Source of the DNA: Sideroxyarcus sp045866275
GTDB lineage: Bacteria; Pseudomonadota; Gammaproteobacteria; Burkholderiales; Gallionellaceae
DNA: 48,325 nt
Direction of reading: 5' to 3'
Assembly: GCA_045866275.1 (NCBI GenBank)
Contig: BAAFRX010000017.1
Location: 1 to 48,325, forward strand
Shown: in pieces, positions 16,245 to 24,729 of the stretch
How positions within the stretch are numbered: position 1 is the first letter of the stretch
Layout of the letters: each line of letters starts with the position of its first letter
The notes under the pieces: generated by a model
What the model was told of the DNA's origin: nothing
What the model saw: only the letters and a program-made list of their open reading frames with translations
Databases searched by the model: none
Position numbers and translations under genes: made by a program

Positions 16245-17636
16245 ATGGCAACGATGCAAGACAATGCAGCCTGGTCGGGACGTTTCAATGAGCCCGTGGC
16301 AGAACTGGTGAAGCGCTATACCGCTTCGGTGGATTTCGATCAGCGCCTGGCGCTGGTCGATATCCAGGGCTCGCTGGCGCATGCGCAGATGCTGGCGGAG
16401 TGCGCCATCATCAGCACCCAGGACCTGCAGGACATCCGGCGCGGACTGGCGCAGATCGAAAACGAAGTCATCAGCGGCGACTTCGACTGGCAGCTCGATC
16501 TGGAAGACGTGCACCTCAATATCGAGAAGCGCCTCACCACGCTGGTCGGCGACGCGGGCAAGCGCCTGCACACCGGCCGTTCGCGCAACGATCAGGTGGC
16601 GACCGACATCCGCCTGTATTTGCGCCACGAAATCGACAATCTCGTGGCCTTGCTGAAAAACCTGCAGACTGCCTTGCTCGATCTGGCGGAACCGAACACG
16701 CACACCATCCTGCCCGGGTTCACCCATCTGCAGGTGGCGCAGCCGGTCAGCTTCGCCCACCACCTGATGGCCTACTTCGAGATGCTGCAACGCGACACCG
16801 AACGTTTTGTCGACGCGCGCCGCCGCGTCAACCGTCTGCCGCTGGGCGCGGCGGCGCTGACCGGCACCAGCTACCCGATCAAGCGCGAGCGCGTGGCCGA
16901 GCTGCTCGGCTTCGAGGCGGTGTGCCAGAACTCGCTGGACGCGGTGTCCGACCGCGACTTCGCCATCGAATTCACCGCCGCTGCCGCGCTGGTGATGACC
17001 CATCTGTCGCGCCTGTCGGAGGAACTGATCCTGTGGATGAGCCCGCGCTTCGGCTTCATCGACATCGCCGACCGCTTCTGCACCGGATCAAGCATCATGC
17101 CGCAGAAGAAAAACCCCGACGTGCCAGAACTGGTGCGCGGCAAGACCGGCCGTGTGAACGGCCATCTGGTCGCCCTGCTGACCCTGATGAAAGGCCAGCC
17201 GCTGGCGTACAACAAGGACAATCAGGAAGACAAGGAACCGCTGTTCGACACCGTGGATACGCTGACCCAGACCCTGCGCATCTACGCCGACATGATGCGC
17301 GGCATCACCGTCAAACCGGATGCGATGCGTGCAGCGGCTTTGCAGGGTTATGCCACCGCCACCGACCTGGCGGATTATCTGGTGAAAAAAGGCCTGCCCT
17401 TCCGCGACGCGCATGAAGCCGTCGCGCTGGCGGTGCGTCATGCCGAGCAGAAAGGCTGCGACCTGGCCGAACTCAAGCTCGATGAATTGCAGCAGTTCTC
17501 CGCGCTCATCACGGACGACATCTACGGCGTGTTGACGCTGGAAGGCTCGCTCGCCGCGCGCAACCACACCGGCGGCACCGCTCCGCAACAGGTGACGGCA
17601 GCCATCGCGCGTGCGCGCAAGCTGCTTGCCGGGTAA
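16245..17636 (+). CDS. argH: Argininosuccinate lyase
   Basis: A 463-residue enzyme splitting argininosuccinate to arginine and fumarate, the last step of arginine synthesis. The fumarase/lyase signature GSSIMPQKKNP (about 285-295) is intact. WSGRFNEPVAELV at the N-terminus, TGRSRNDQVATD and GTSYPIKRE are argH-specific blocks. ATG 16245 is taken in preference to GTG 16221, which would lie inside the palindrome. It is followed by an intrinsic terminator and is monocistronic. Other arg genes are not in the window. Confidence 0.96.
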   Translation: MATMQDNAAWSGRFNEPVAELVKRYTASVDFDQRLALVDIQGSLAHAQMLAECAIISTQDLQDIRRGLAQIENEVISGDFDWQLDLEDVHLNIEKRLTTLVGDAGKRLHTGRSRNDQVATDIRLYLRHEIDNLVALLKNLQTALLDLAEPNTHTILPGFTHLQVAQPVSFAHHLMAYFEMLQRDTERFVDARRRVNRLPLGAAALTGTSYPIKRERVAELLGFEAVCQNSLDAVSDRDFAIEFTAAAALVMTHLSRLSEELILWMSPRFGFIDIADRFCTGSSIMPQKKNPDVPELVRGKTGRVNGHLVALLTLMKGQPLAYNKDNQEDKEPLFDTVDTLTQTLRIYADMMRGITVKPDAMRAAALQGYATATDLADYLVKKGLPFRDAHEAVALAVRHAEQKGCDLAELKLDELQQFSALITDDIYGVLTLEGSLAARNHTGGTAPQQVTAAIARARKLLAG

Positions 17637-17657
17637 GCCCTTGCCGGATCGCAAAAG

Positions 17658-17684
17658 AAAGGGCGCAATCAATTGCGCCCTTTT
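17658..17684 (+). terminator. Intrinsic terminator after argH
   Basis: AAAGGGCGCAA (17658-17668) and TTGCGCCCTTT (17673-17683) form an 11-bp stem with loop TCAA, ending in TTTT (17681-17684). The A-rich side makes it potentially bidirectional. Confidence 0.85.
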
Positions 17685-17690
17685 GTTCTC

Positions 17691-17739
17691 TGTGGGTCGG
17701 GTTTTAACCCGACATTGTCGGACTGAGGTCGGACCCACA
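17691..17739. repeat. Palindromic GGGTCGG repeat, copy A
   Basis: Two inverted units bounded by TGTGGGTCGG and CCGACCCACA-type ends (17691-17713 and 17717-17739), each near-palindromic around a TT/TC centre. It lies between the argH terminator and the gnd end. The same family occurs at 36983, 41483, 42242, 42311 and 47933. Confidence 0.85.
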
Positions 17740-17791
17740 GGTTTTATCCCAGGCTCAAATCTGGCCAACTCCCGTGGGGCGCGATCAAGGT

Positions 17792-18802
17792 TTAGTGTTT
17801 CTCCTGGTGCCCGCCGAACTCGTAGCGCAGCGCCGACAGCAGCTTGTTGCCATAGTCGTCCTCGTTGCGCGAGCTGAAGCGCGAAAACAGCGCGGTGGTC
17901 AGCACCGGGGCCGGCGTGCCGGATTCGATGGCGGCGATACTGGTCCAGCGCCCTTCTCCGGAGTCGGATACCTTGCCGCTGAATTTGGACAGGCTCGCGT
18001 CGCCTTGCAGGGCGTGCGCGCTCAGGTCCAGCAGCCAGGAACTCACCACGCTGCCGCGCCGCCACAACTCCGCCACTTCCGCCACATTGATGTCGTAACG
18101 GAACGCTTCCGGTTCGCGCAGCGGGGTGGTTTCCGCGTCGGTCTCGCGTTTTGCGCCGCCGACGTTGGCGTGTTTGAGCAGGTTGAAGCCCTCGGCGTAG
18201 GCGGCCATCATGCCGTACTCGATGCCGTTGTGAACCATCTTGACGAAGTGTCCCGCGCCTTCCGGGCCGCAATGCAGATAGCCCTGTTCGGCGCTGCTGG
18301 GTTGACCTGCCTTGCCTTCGGTGCGCGGGGCGGATTCGACGCCCGGAGCGAGCGAGACGAAGACCGGCTGCAGACGCGCAAAGGTCTGCGCTTGCGCGCC
18401 GATCATCAGGCAGTAGCCGCGTTCCAGTCCCCAGGTGCCGCCGCTGACGCCGACATCGGCATATTGAATGGATTTTGCAGACAGACTTTTCGCGCGCGCG
18501 ATGTCGTCCTTGTAGTACGAGTTGCCGCCATCGATAAGGATGTCGCCCGCGCCCAACAGCGGGGTCAACTCGGCAATCGCGGCATCCACCACGGCGGCCG
18601 GCAACATCAGCCAGATGGCGCGCGGTGCCTGGAGCTTGCCCACCAGCTCCGCCACGCTGGCGGCGGCGGTCAATCCCTCCTGCGCCAGCGTCTGCACCGC
18701 CGCCTGATTGCGGTCATATACCACGCAGTCGTGTCCCGCCTTGTGCAGGCGGCGCGCCATGTTGGCGCCCATGCGCCCCAGTCCGATCATTGCGATTTGC
18801 AT
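17792..18802 (-). CDS. gnd: 6-phosphogluconate dehydrogenase, short (decarboxylating) type
   Basis: A 336-residue enzyme of the short GndA/YqeC class; the long enteric Gnd is about 468 residues. The Rossmann motif is GLGRMGANMARRL (8-20). The substrate-binding block is DVGVSGGTWGLERGYCLMIG and the catalytic K-x-x-x-N region is HFVKMVHNGIEYG. It converts 6-phosphogluconate to ribulose 5-phosphate and CO2; cofactor choice cannot be read with certainty. AAGGAG precedes the ATG. It lies 72 bases behind pgl, completing the oxidative pentose phosphate pathway encoded by the same operon. Confidence 0.9.
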   Translation of the reverse strand: MQIAMIGLGRMGANMARRLHKAGHDCVVYDRNQAAVQTLAQEGLTAAASVAELVGKLQAPRAIWLMLPAAVVDAAIAELTPLLGAGDILIDGGNSYYKDDIARAKSLSAKSIQYADVGVSGGTWGLERGYCLMIGAQAQTFARLQPVFVSLAPGVESAPRTEGKAGQPSSAEQGYLHCGPEGAGHFVKMVHNGIEYGMMAAYAEGFNLLKHANVGGAKRETDAETTPLREPEAFRYDINVAEVAELWRRGSVVSSWLLDLSAHALQGDASLSKFSGKVSDSGEGRWTSIAAIESGTPAPVLTTALFSRFSSRNEDDYGNKLLSALRYEFGGHQEKH

Positions 18803-18874
18803 CTTCTTCTCCTTGGTTAAACTTAAACGTAAAAATCTTGCTCCACCGCGTCACGCGGATGCGCGCCGGGCCGT

Positions 18875-19570
18875 TCAGCTCACGGGCACGGCAGCCTTAT
18901 CCAGAAACCATTCGGCGTCCTTCACCCCTGCGGCGGGCAGCGCCTCGCCGCGCGCAATGCGTTGCAGGGCGTCGCGCTTGCCGCTGCCCGCCACCAGAAA
19001 CAGTTTGTGCCGCGCCGCGTTCAGCGTGGCGAGGCTCAGGCTGACGCGTTGCGGCGGCGGTTTGGGCGCATCGAACACCGCCACCGCGGGCTCAGCGCGT
19101 TGCAACGCCGGGTTGCCCGGAAACAGGCTGGCGGTGTGGCCGTCCTCTCCCAAGCCCAGCAGCACGAGGTCGAGTGCGCCCGCCTGCGCCAGCCATTCGC
19201 TGTAGCGCGCGGCGGCCGCTTGCGCGCCCAGTTCCGCCGGAATGGCGTGCAGATGCGTGGCGGGCAGCGCCACGTGCCGCAACAGGCTGTCTTGCGCCAT
19301 GGTGTCGTTGCGCTGCGCGTCGCCCACGGGCAGGCAACGCTCGTCGCCGAAATAGACCTGCACGCGCCCCCAATCCACCGGCATCGCGCGCAACGCGGCG
19401 TAACAGCGGCGCGGAGTTTCGCCGCCGGCCAGTGCGATGCGGCAATGCGCGCGCTGCGCCAGCGTGGCGGCGATCAGTTCGGCGATGCGCGCGGCACAGG
19501 CGGCCGCCAGCGCATCGGCATCCGCGCTGACATGCAGCCGACTGGCATTGGGCAAATCAAACGCGTTCAT
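18875..19570 (-). CDS. pgl: 6-phosphogluconolactonase
   Basis: A 231-residue glucosamine-6-phosphate-isomerase-fold lactonase. LAGGETPRRCYAAL (about 48-61), YFGDERCLP and LLGLGEDGHTASLFPG are the DevB/Pgl signature blocks; the last carries the catalytic histidine. It hydrolyses 6-phosphoglucono-lactone made by Zwf. Its ATG overlaps the glk stop (ATGA), giving coupled translation. A longer in-frame extension upstream runs inside glk and is rejected. Confidence 0.93.
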   Translation of the reverse strand: MNAFDLPNASRLHVSADADALAAACAARIAELIAATLAQRAHCRIALAGGETPRRCYAALRAMPVDWGRVQVYFGDERCLPVGDAQRNDTMAQDSLLRHVALPATHLHAIPAELGAQAAAARYSEWLAQAGALDLVLLGLGEDGHTASLFPGNPALQRAEPAVAVFDAPKPPPQRVSLSLATLNAARHKLFLVAGSGKRDALQRIARGEALPAAGVKDAEWFLDKAAVPVS

Positions 19571-20547
19571 GCCGCCCCCGCCTGCGCCGCGAACAGCGCG
19601 GGACCGTACAGCGCGGCACGGTCGTTCAGGATGACCTTGACCGGCATCGCCTGCAGCAGCGGACGCATGCGTCCCTTGTCGTTGAACGCGGCGAGAAAGC
19701 CGCCCGTCTGCAACAGCGGCAGAATCTTCGGTGCGATGCCGCCGCCAATGAACAGGCCGCCGCGACTCATGGTTTTCAGGGCCAGATTGCCGGCCTCCGC
19801 GCCGTACAGCGCGACGAACCAGTCCAGGGTTTCCACGCACAGCGGATCGCGCTGTTGCAGCGCGGCAGTGGAAATGGCGGCAGCGGCGTTTGCCCCCGGC
19901 ACGTCTTGCGCCAGCCAGTCCGGCAACGGCGCATGACGATGCTGGCGCAGGAAGGAATAGAGATCGGGCAAGGCCATGCCGGACACCACCCGCTCCCAAC
20001 TCACGTGTTCGCGCTGCTGTTGCAAGTGTTGCAACAGTGCAACCTCGAGTGCGTTGCGCGGGGCGAAGGTGGCGTGCCCGCCCTCGCTGGCAAAGGGATG
20101 ATGGCGTTGCCCATCCCAATACAGTCCCGCTTCGCCCAGTCCCGTGCCCGCCGCGATCACCGCCTGGTTGCCCTGCGCGCCGGGCGTTCCGGCTTGCAGG
20201 GTGAGCAGGTCGGCGTCGCCCAATGCGGGGATGCCCCAGGCCGTCGCTTCCAGATCGTTCAGCAGATGGCAGCGCGCGAACCCGAAGCGGGTTTGCAGGG
20301 CATCGGCCTCCAGCCGCCAGGGCAGATTGGTGGCCTGTGCCACGCGACCGTTGACCGGCCCGGCCACGCCGAACGCGGCGGCGCGCACCGCTCCGGTATC
20401 GCCCAGGAATTCGCCCAGCAAGGCATCGAAGGTCGGGTACTGTTGGCTGGCAAAACTCTGCTCGCGCCGAATCTCGACCCGCGTGCCGTCCACCTCGGCC
20501 AGCGCCAGCCGGGTCTTGGTGCCGCCGATGTCGCCGGTCAGAAACAT
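19567..20547 (-). CDS. glk: Glucokinase
   Basis: A 326-residue ROK-unrelated bacterial glucokinase of the E. coli Glk family. The ATP-binding loop is TGDIGGTKTRLAL (4-16), LLNDLEATAWG carries the catalytic aspartate, and IAAGTGLGEAGLY and EGGHATFAPRN are diagnostic. GGLFIGGGIAPKI is in the C-terminal half. It phosphorylates free glucose, which the two glucosidases of this operon could release. It starts one base after the zwf stop. Confidence 0.94.
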   Translation of the reverse strand: MFLTGDIGGTKTRLALAEVDGTRVEIRREQSFASQQYPTFDALLGEFLGDTGAVRAAAFGVAGPVNGRVAQATNLPWRLEADALQTRFGFARCHLLNDLEATAWGIPALGDADLLTLQAGTPGAQGNQAVIAAGTGLGEAGLYWDGQRHHPFASEGGHATFAPRNALEVALLQHLQQQREHVSWERVVSGMALPDLYSFLRQHRHAPLPDWLAQDVPGANAAAAISTAALQQRDPLCVETLDWFVALYGAEAGNLALKTMSRGGLFIGGGIAPKILPLLQTGGFLAAFNDKGRMRPLLQAMPVKVILNDRAALYGPALFAAQAGAA

Positions 20548-20548
20548 C

Positions 20549-22054
20549 TTAATAGGCTTCCAGCTTGCCGCCATTCAGCGCCAGGGAATGGCGCCAGAAC
20601 TGGTCTTCGCGGTCAAACAGGCGATAGGTGCCGCGCGGGCCCCAACTGCCCGCGGCATAGGTATTGATGAACTCGCGTTCCATCGCCCACACCTTGAGCA
20701 CCGGATCAACCACGCGCCAGGCCGCTTCCACCTCGTCGATGCGCAGGAACAGCGAATGGTCGCCCGCAATCACGTCCAGCAACAGGCTTTCATAAGCATC
20801 GAAATCCTGGTCGCCTTCCTTGCGGTAGGTCGCATCCAGGCTGATGGTGCGCGTTTGCACGTCCAGCCCCGGCACCTTCACCTGCAATTCCATGCGCATG
20901 CATTCGTCCGGCTGGATGCCGAGCATGATCCAGTTGGGCTGCTGCGGTCCCTGCCGCGCATGGCGCAGCAAATCCTGCGGCGGATTCTTGAAGCGGATGC
21001 AGACCGCCGAACTGTTCTCGGCGAGGCGCTTGCCGGTGCGCAGGTAGAACGGCACGCCCGCCCAGCGCCAGTTGTCGATGAACAGTTTCATCGCGGCATA
21101 AGTTTCGGTGGTGCTTTCCGCCGCCACGTTCTTTTCCTCGCGGTAACCGGGCACGGTCTGGCCGCCGATGGTGCCGCTGGCATACTGGCCGCGGAAGGCA
21201 TGCGCGTGGACCGCATTCTGCGTGATGGGGCGGATTGCCTTCAACACTTTCACTTTTTCGTCGCGCAGATGCTCGGCCGACATCGTTACCGGAGGCTCCA
21301 TCGCGACCAGCGCCAGGAGTTGCATCAGATGGCTCTGCATCATGTCGCGCAGCGCCCCGGCGCCCTCGTAATAGTCGGCCCGTCCTTCCACCCCCAGCGT
21401 TTCGGAATGGGTGATTTGCACATGGTCGATGTAGTGGTGGTTCCACAACGGTTCCAGCAACAGGTTGGCGAAGCGGAACACCATCACGTTCTGCACCGTG
21501 CCTTTGCCGAGATAGTGGTCGATGCGGAAGATTTGCGGTTCGTCCAGATGGCGGTACAGGCTGGCTTGCAGGGTTTGCGCCGAGAGCAGGTCATAGCCGA
21601 ACGGCTTTTCGACCACCACGCGGCGCCAGCCGTTCTTCTGCTTGAGCAGGCCGACGCCGCCCAGTTTTTCCACGATGGCGGGATAGTCGGCCGGGCGCAC
21701 TGCCATGTAATACATGATGTTGGGGGGGAAATTGGGATCGTCGTCCAGCAGCTTTTGCAGGCGCGCGTAAGCGCCATCGTCGCCCGGAGGCACGGCAAAA
21801 TAATGGAGGCGCGCGCAAAAACGTTTCAGCACCGTCTGGTCCAGCTTTTCGCCATAACGCTCGTGCACGATGTCGCCCACCATCGCGTGCCAGGCATCGG
21901 TTTCGTAATGCGTAATATCGCAACCGAGAATGACCAGGTCTTGCGGCAGTCGCCCCAGCATTTCCAGATGGAACAGCGCGGGGATCAGTTTTTTGCGGCT
22001 CAAATTGCCGCCCGCCCCGAAAAAGACCAGGGTGCAGGGTTCCAGCGTTTTCAT
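20549..22054 (-). CDS. zwf: Glucose-6-phosphate dehydrogenase
   Basis: A 501-residue enzyme. The N-terminal nucleotide-binding loop appears as FFGAGGNLSRKKLIPAL (family GASGDLA-x-RK, with A-G-G-N replacing A-S-G-D, a noticeable variant). The substrate/catalytic block is RIDHYLGKGTVQNVMV with the catalytic histidine. It makes 6-phosphogluconolactone and NAD(P)H from glucose 6-phosphate. It overlaps the stop of the preceding glucosidase (ATGA). The in-frame extension upstream of 22054 lies within that gene and is not used. Confidence 0.95.
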   Translation of the reverse strand: MKTLEPCTLVFFGAGGNLSRKKLIPALFHLEMLGRLPQDLVILGCDITHYETDAWHAMVGDIVHERYGEKLDQTVLKRFCARLHYFAVPPGDDGAYARLQKLLDDDPNFPPNIMYYMAVRPADYPAIVEKLGGVGLLKQKNGWRRVVVEKPFGYDLLSAQTLQASLYRHLDEPQIFRIDHYLGKGTVQNVMVFRFANLLLEPLWNHHYIDHVQITHSETLGVEGRADYYEGAGALRDMMQSHLMQLLALVAMEPPVTMSAEHLRDEKVKVLKAIRPITQNAVHAHAFRGQYASGTIGGQTVPGYREEKNVAAESTTETYAAMKLFIDNWRWAGVPFYLRTGKRLAENSSAVCIRFKNPPQDLLRHARQGPQQPNWIMLGIQPDECMRMELQVKVPGLDVQTRTISLDATYRKEGDQDFDAYESLLLDVIAGDHSLFLRIDEVEAAWRVVDPVLKVWAMEREFINTYAAGSWGPRGTYRLFDREDQFWRHSLALNGGKLEAY

Positions 22055-24729
22055 GGTGTGTCGTCCTTGTGAGATTGGGTGTGTAGCAGGCAGAGCAGAT
22101 TGGCAACCAATCCGGTCCAGCCGGTCTGGTGCGATGCCCCCAAACCTTGTCCCGTGTCGCCGTGATAATACTCGTTGAACAGCAATAAGTTGCGCCAGTG
22201 TGCGTTGTCCTGGTGCGGATCGTCGCGGGCGAAAGCGGGAATATGGCCTTCGGCATCCCGCTGAAATATGGCCGTTATACGCTCCGCCAGCAGGCACGCC
22301 ACCTCGCGCAAAGTCATCTCGCAATCATCCAGACAGGGCACGGCCACCTTGAAATTATCCCCGAGATACTGATGAAACTTCAGCAGCGTTTCAATCAGCA
22401 AATAGTTCACCGGCAACCACACCGGCCCGCGCCAGTTGGAATTGCCGCCGAACAGCCCGCTGTTCGATTCGCCCGGCAGATATTCGATCAGCGCGTGCCC
22501 CACCGCAGGCAGCCAGCCCAGATCATGGTGCGTGGCATGGATGCGGCTGACGCTGCGCACGCCGTGTGCGGACAGGAACTCGTTCTCGTTCAACAGGCGG
22601 CGCAGAATCGGCGGCAGCATGGTGTGGTCGGCCAGTGCCAGCAAATGCTCGCCGCGCTCGTTGGTGTGTGCCGGACAGGCGCAGATGGTGTGGCCGTCGA
22701 ACATGCCGCCGGCATGGGCCAGCAGCATTTTTTCGAAGCGCGGCACATTCTTCAGCAGGCGCGGCTCGACCACTTCACAGGCGAACAGCGGGATGATGCC
22801 GACCATGGAAAACACGTCGATGCGGTGGCGCTCGCCCTGCGGCGTAACGATCACATCCTTGAAGAAGCCGTCCTGTGCGTCCCACAGTGACGGGCTGTGA
22901 TCCACATTGCCCGCCATCACGTTCGCCATGGACAAAAACTGGCTGTAGCACTGCAGGGCAACCTCTTCGTAATCCGGCTCCTCCACCGCCAGTTCGAGCG
23001 CGATCAGCGTCATGTTGAGCGCGAACATCGCCATCCAGCCGGTGGCATCCGCCTGTTTCAGCCGGTAGCCTTCGGGCAGCGGCTGCGAGCGGTCATACAC
23101 CGAGATGTTGTCCAGCCCCAGAAAGCCGCCCTCGAATACGCCGTGGCCTTCGCTGTCCTTGGCATTCAGCCACCAGGCGAAATTGAGCAGCAGCTTGTGC
23201 AGGCTGCGCCGCAGAAAACTGCGGTCGCCCGTGCCGCCTTGTGCACGCTCCATGCGGTACAGTTTGAGCACCGCCATCGCCTGCACCGGCGGATTGACAT
23301 CGCCGAACGCCCACTCGTAGGCGGGAATCTGGCCGCCGGGGTGCAGCGTGTCCTCGCGCAGCAAGGTGCCCAGTTGTGCCTTGGCAAACTCGATATCCAG
23401 CAGTCCCAGCGACAGCGTGTGGAAGGCCAGGTCCCACGCCGCAAACCACGGAAACTCCCAACTGTCCGGCACCGACATCACTTGCGCCAGTTTGAAATGA
23501 CGCCAGTTTTTGTTGCGCCCGAACTGGTGTGACGCTGGCGGGCGTGAAGTATCGCCATCCAGCCAGCGCGCCACGTCGTAGTGATAGAACTGCTGGTTCC
23601 ACAGCATGCCCGCCAGCGCCTGGCGCAGGACGGTGCGCTCTGCTTCCTTGCCCGGCAACAGGGCGCGATAGAAATCGTCCGCCTCCCGTTCGCGTTGGGC
23701 AAACGTCTCTTCGCTGGCAGCAAAGGGTTCCAGCAGCGGCGTAGCGGACAGCACAAGTTCCAGCGTCATGGTCTCGCCTGCCGCGACGGTCAGCGTATGC
23801 CAGGCGGCGAACTTGGTGCCGGTGTGCGCCGGATTCACCGCCGCCGCTTCGCCCTGCACCACGCGCCGGTGAAAGGCATCTTTGACGAACGGTGTGCGGT
23901 TGGACTGCCCCCAGAGTTTTTCCGCATTGCTGTCGTTTTCGGTGAACAGGGGTTGCGCGCTTTGCCTGCCGTACAAATGATAGTCGCCCAGGCCTTCGAC
24001 TTTCGCGCGGATCGCCCAGGCCGCCCCCTTGGGCGCATCCGTCAGTGCCAGATGCGGTTTGAATCCAATGTCATCGCCCCATGCCCAGGTATTGCGGCAC
24101 CACAGCGTCGGCAGCAGATGCAGGGTGGCCGTTTCCGGGCCGCGATTGCTCGCCACAATGCGAATGTGCATCAGTTCCGGTGCGGCCTTGGCATACGCGA
24201 CTTCGATATCCCAGTAACGGTCGTGCACAAACACGCCGCTATCAAGCAGATTGAACGGCGGATCGGCGCGCGTGCGGCGCGCGTTTTCATCGACCAGTTG
24301 GCTGTAGGGAAACGCCGCCTGCGGATATTTGTAGCGGTAGCGTAAAAAACTGTGGCTGGGGGTGGCGTCCACGTAAAAATACACTTCCTTCACATCCTCG
24401 CCGTGGTTGCCCTGATTGCCGGTGAGTCCGAAGGCGCGCTCTTTCAGGATGGCGTCCTGGCCATTCCACAACGCCAGCGCAAAACACAGGCGTTGCTGTT
24501 CGTCGCAGAGGCCGCCCATGCCGTCTTCGCTCCAGCGATAAGCGCGCGAACGCGCCTGATCGTGGTCAAAATATTCCCATGCCGTGCCGTCCGCGCTGTA
24601 GTCCTCGCGCACCGTGCCCCAGGCCCGCTCGGACAGATATGGCCCCCACAGTCGCCAGGGTTCGCGGCCTTCTTTTTGCGCGGCAAGGCGCTGCTGTTCT
24701 GCCGCACCGGTTTTGCTGTTCCGTTTCAT
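22051..24729 (-). CDS. MGH1/GH63-like glucosidase
   Basis: An 892-residue protein of the mannosyl-oligosaccharide-glucosidase-like (GH63, MGH1 in domain databases) group. An N-terminal beta-rich region (about 1-330; GPYLSERAWGTVREDYSADG near the start) precedes an (alpha/alpha)6 toroid. The toroid carries WEFPWFAAWDLAFHTL, YEWAFGDVNPPVQA, GGNSNWRGPVWLPVNYL and near the end FNEYYHGDTGQGLGASHQTG. Acids in the W-D and E-W motifs are candidates for catalysis. No signal peptide is seen, so it acts in the cytoplasm. It overlaps its neighbours on both sides by four bases. Its substrate, perhaps glucosylglycerate, trehalose-like or limit-dextrin glucosides, is not established. Confidence 0.8.
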   Translation of the reverse strand: MKRNSKTGAAEQQRLAAQKEGREPWRLWGPYLSERAWGTVREDYSADGTAWEYFDHDQARSRAYRWSEDGMGGLCDEQQRLCFALALWNGQDAILKERAFGLTGNQGNHGEDVKEVYFYVDATPSHSFLRYRYKYPQAAFPYSQLVDENARRTRADPPFNLLDSGVFVHDRYWDIEVAYAKAAPELMHIRIVASNRGPETATLHLLPTLWCRNTWAWGDDIGFKPHLALTDAPKGAAWAIRAKVEGLGDYHLYGRQSAQPLFTENDSNAEKLWGQSNRTPFVKDAFHRRVVQGEAAAVNPAHTGTKFAAWHTLTVAAGETMTLELVLSATPLLEPFAASEETFAQREREADDFYRALLPGKEAERTVLRQALAGMLWNQQFYHYDVARWLDGDTSRPPASHQFGRNKNWRHFKLAQVMSVPDSWEFPWFAAWDLAFHTLSLGLLDIEFAKAQLGTLLREDTLHPGGQIPAYEWAFGDVNPPVQAMAVLKLYRMERAQGGTGDRSFLRRSLHKLLLNFAWWLNAKDSEGHGVFEGGFLGLDNISVYDRSQPLPEGYRLKQADATGWMAMFALNMTLIALELAVEEPDYEEVALQCYSQFLSMANVMAGNVDHSPSLWDAQDGFFKDVIVTPQGERHRIDVFSMVGIIPLFACEVVEPRLLKNVPRFEKMLLAHAGGMFDGHTICACPAHTNERGEHLLALADHTMLPPILRRLLNENEFLSAHGVRSVSRIHATHHDLGWLPAVGHALIEYLPGESNSGLFGGNSNWRGPVWLPVNYLLIETLLKFHQYLGDNFKVAVPCLDDCEMTLREVACLLAERITAIFQRDAEGHIPAFARDDPHQDNAHWRNLLLFNEYYHGDTGQGLGASHQTGWTGLVANLLCLLHTQSHKDDTP

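Noticed and set aside
17088..18272. 394-residue minus-strand frame spanning argH 3' end, terminator and gnd
   Set aside because: It runs through an intrinsic terminator and two genes in other frames, so it is not a credible gene.
20144..22072. 642-residue open frame on the plus strand opposite zwf/glk
   Set aside because: It lies entirely antisense to genes with unmistakable family motifs, and its sequence is Ala/Arg/His/Gln-rich without motifs, typical of GC-rich shadow frames.
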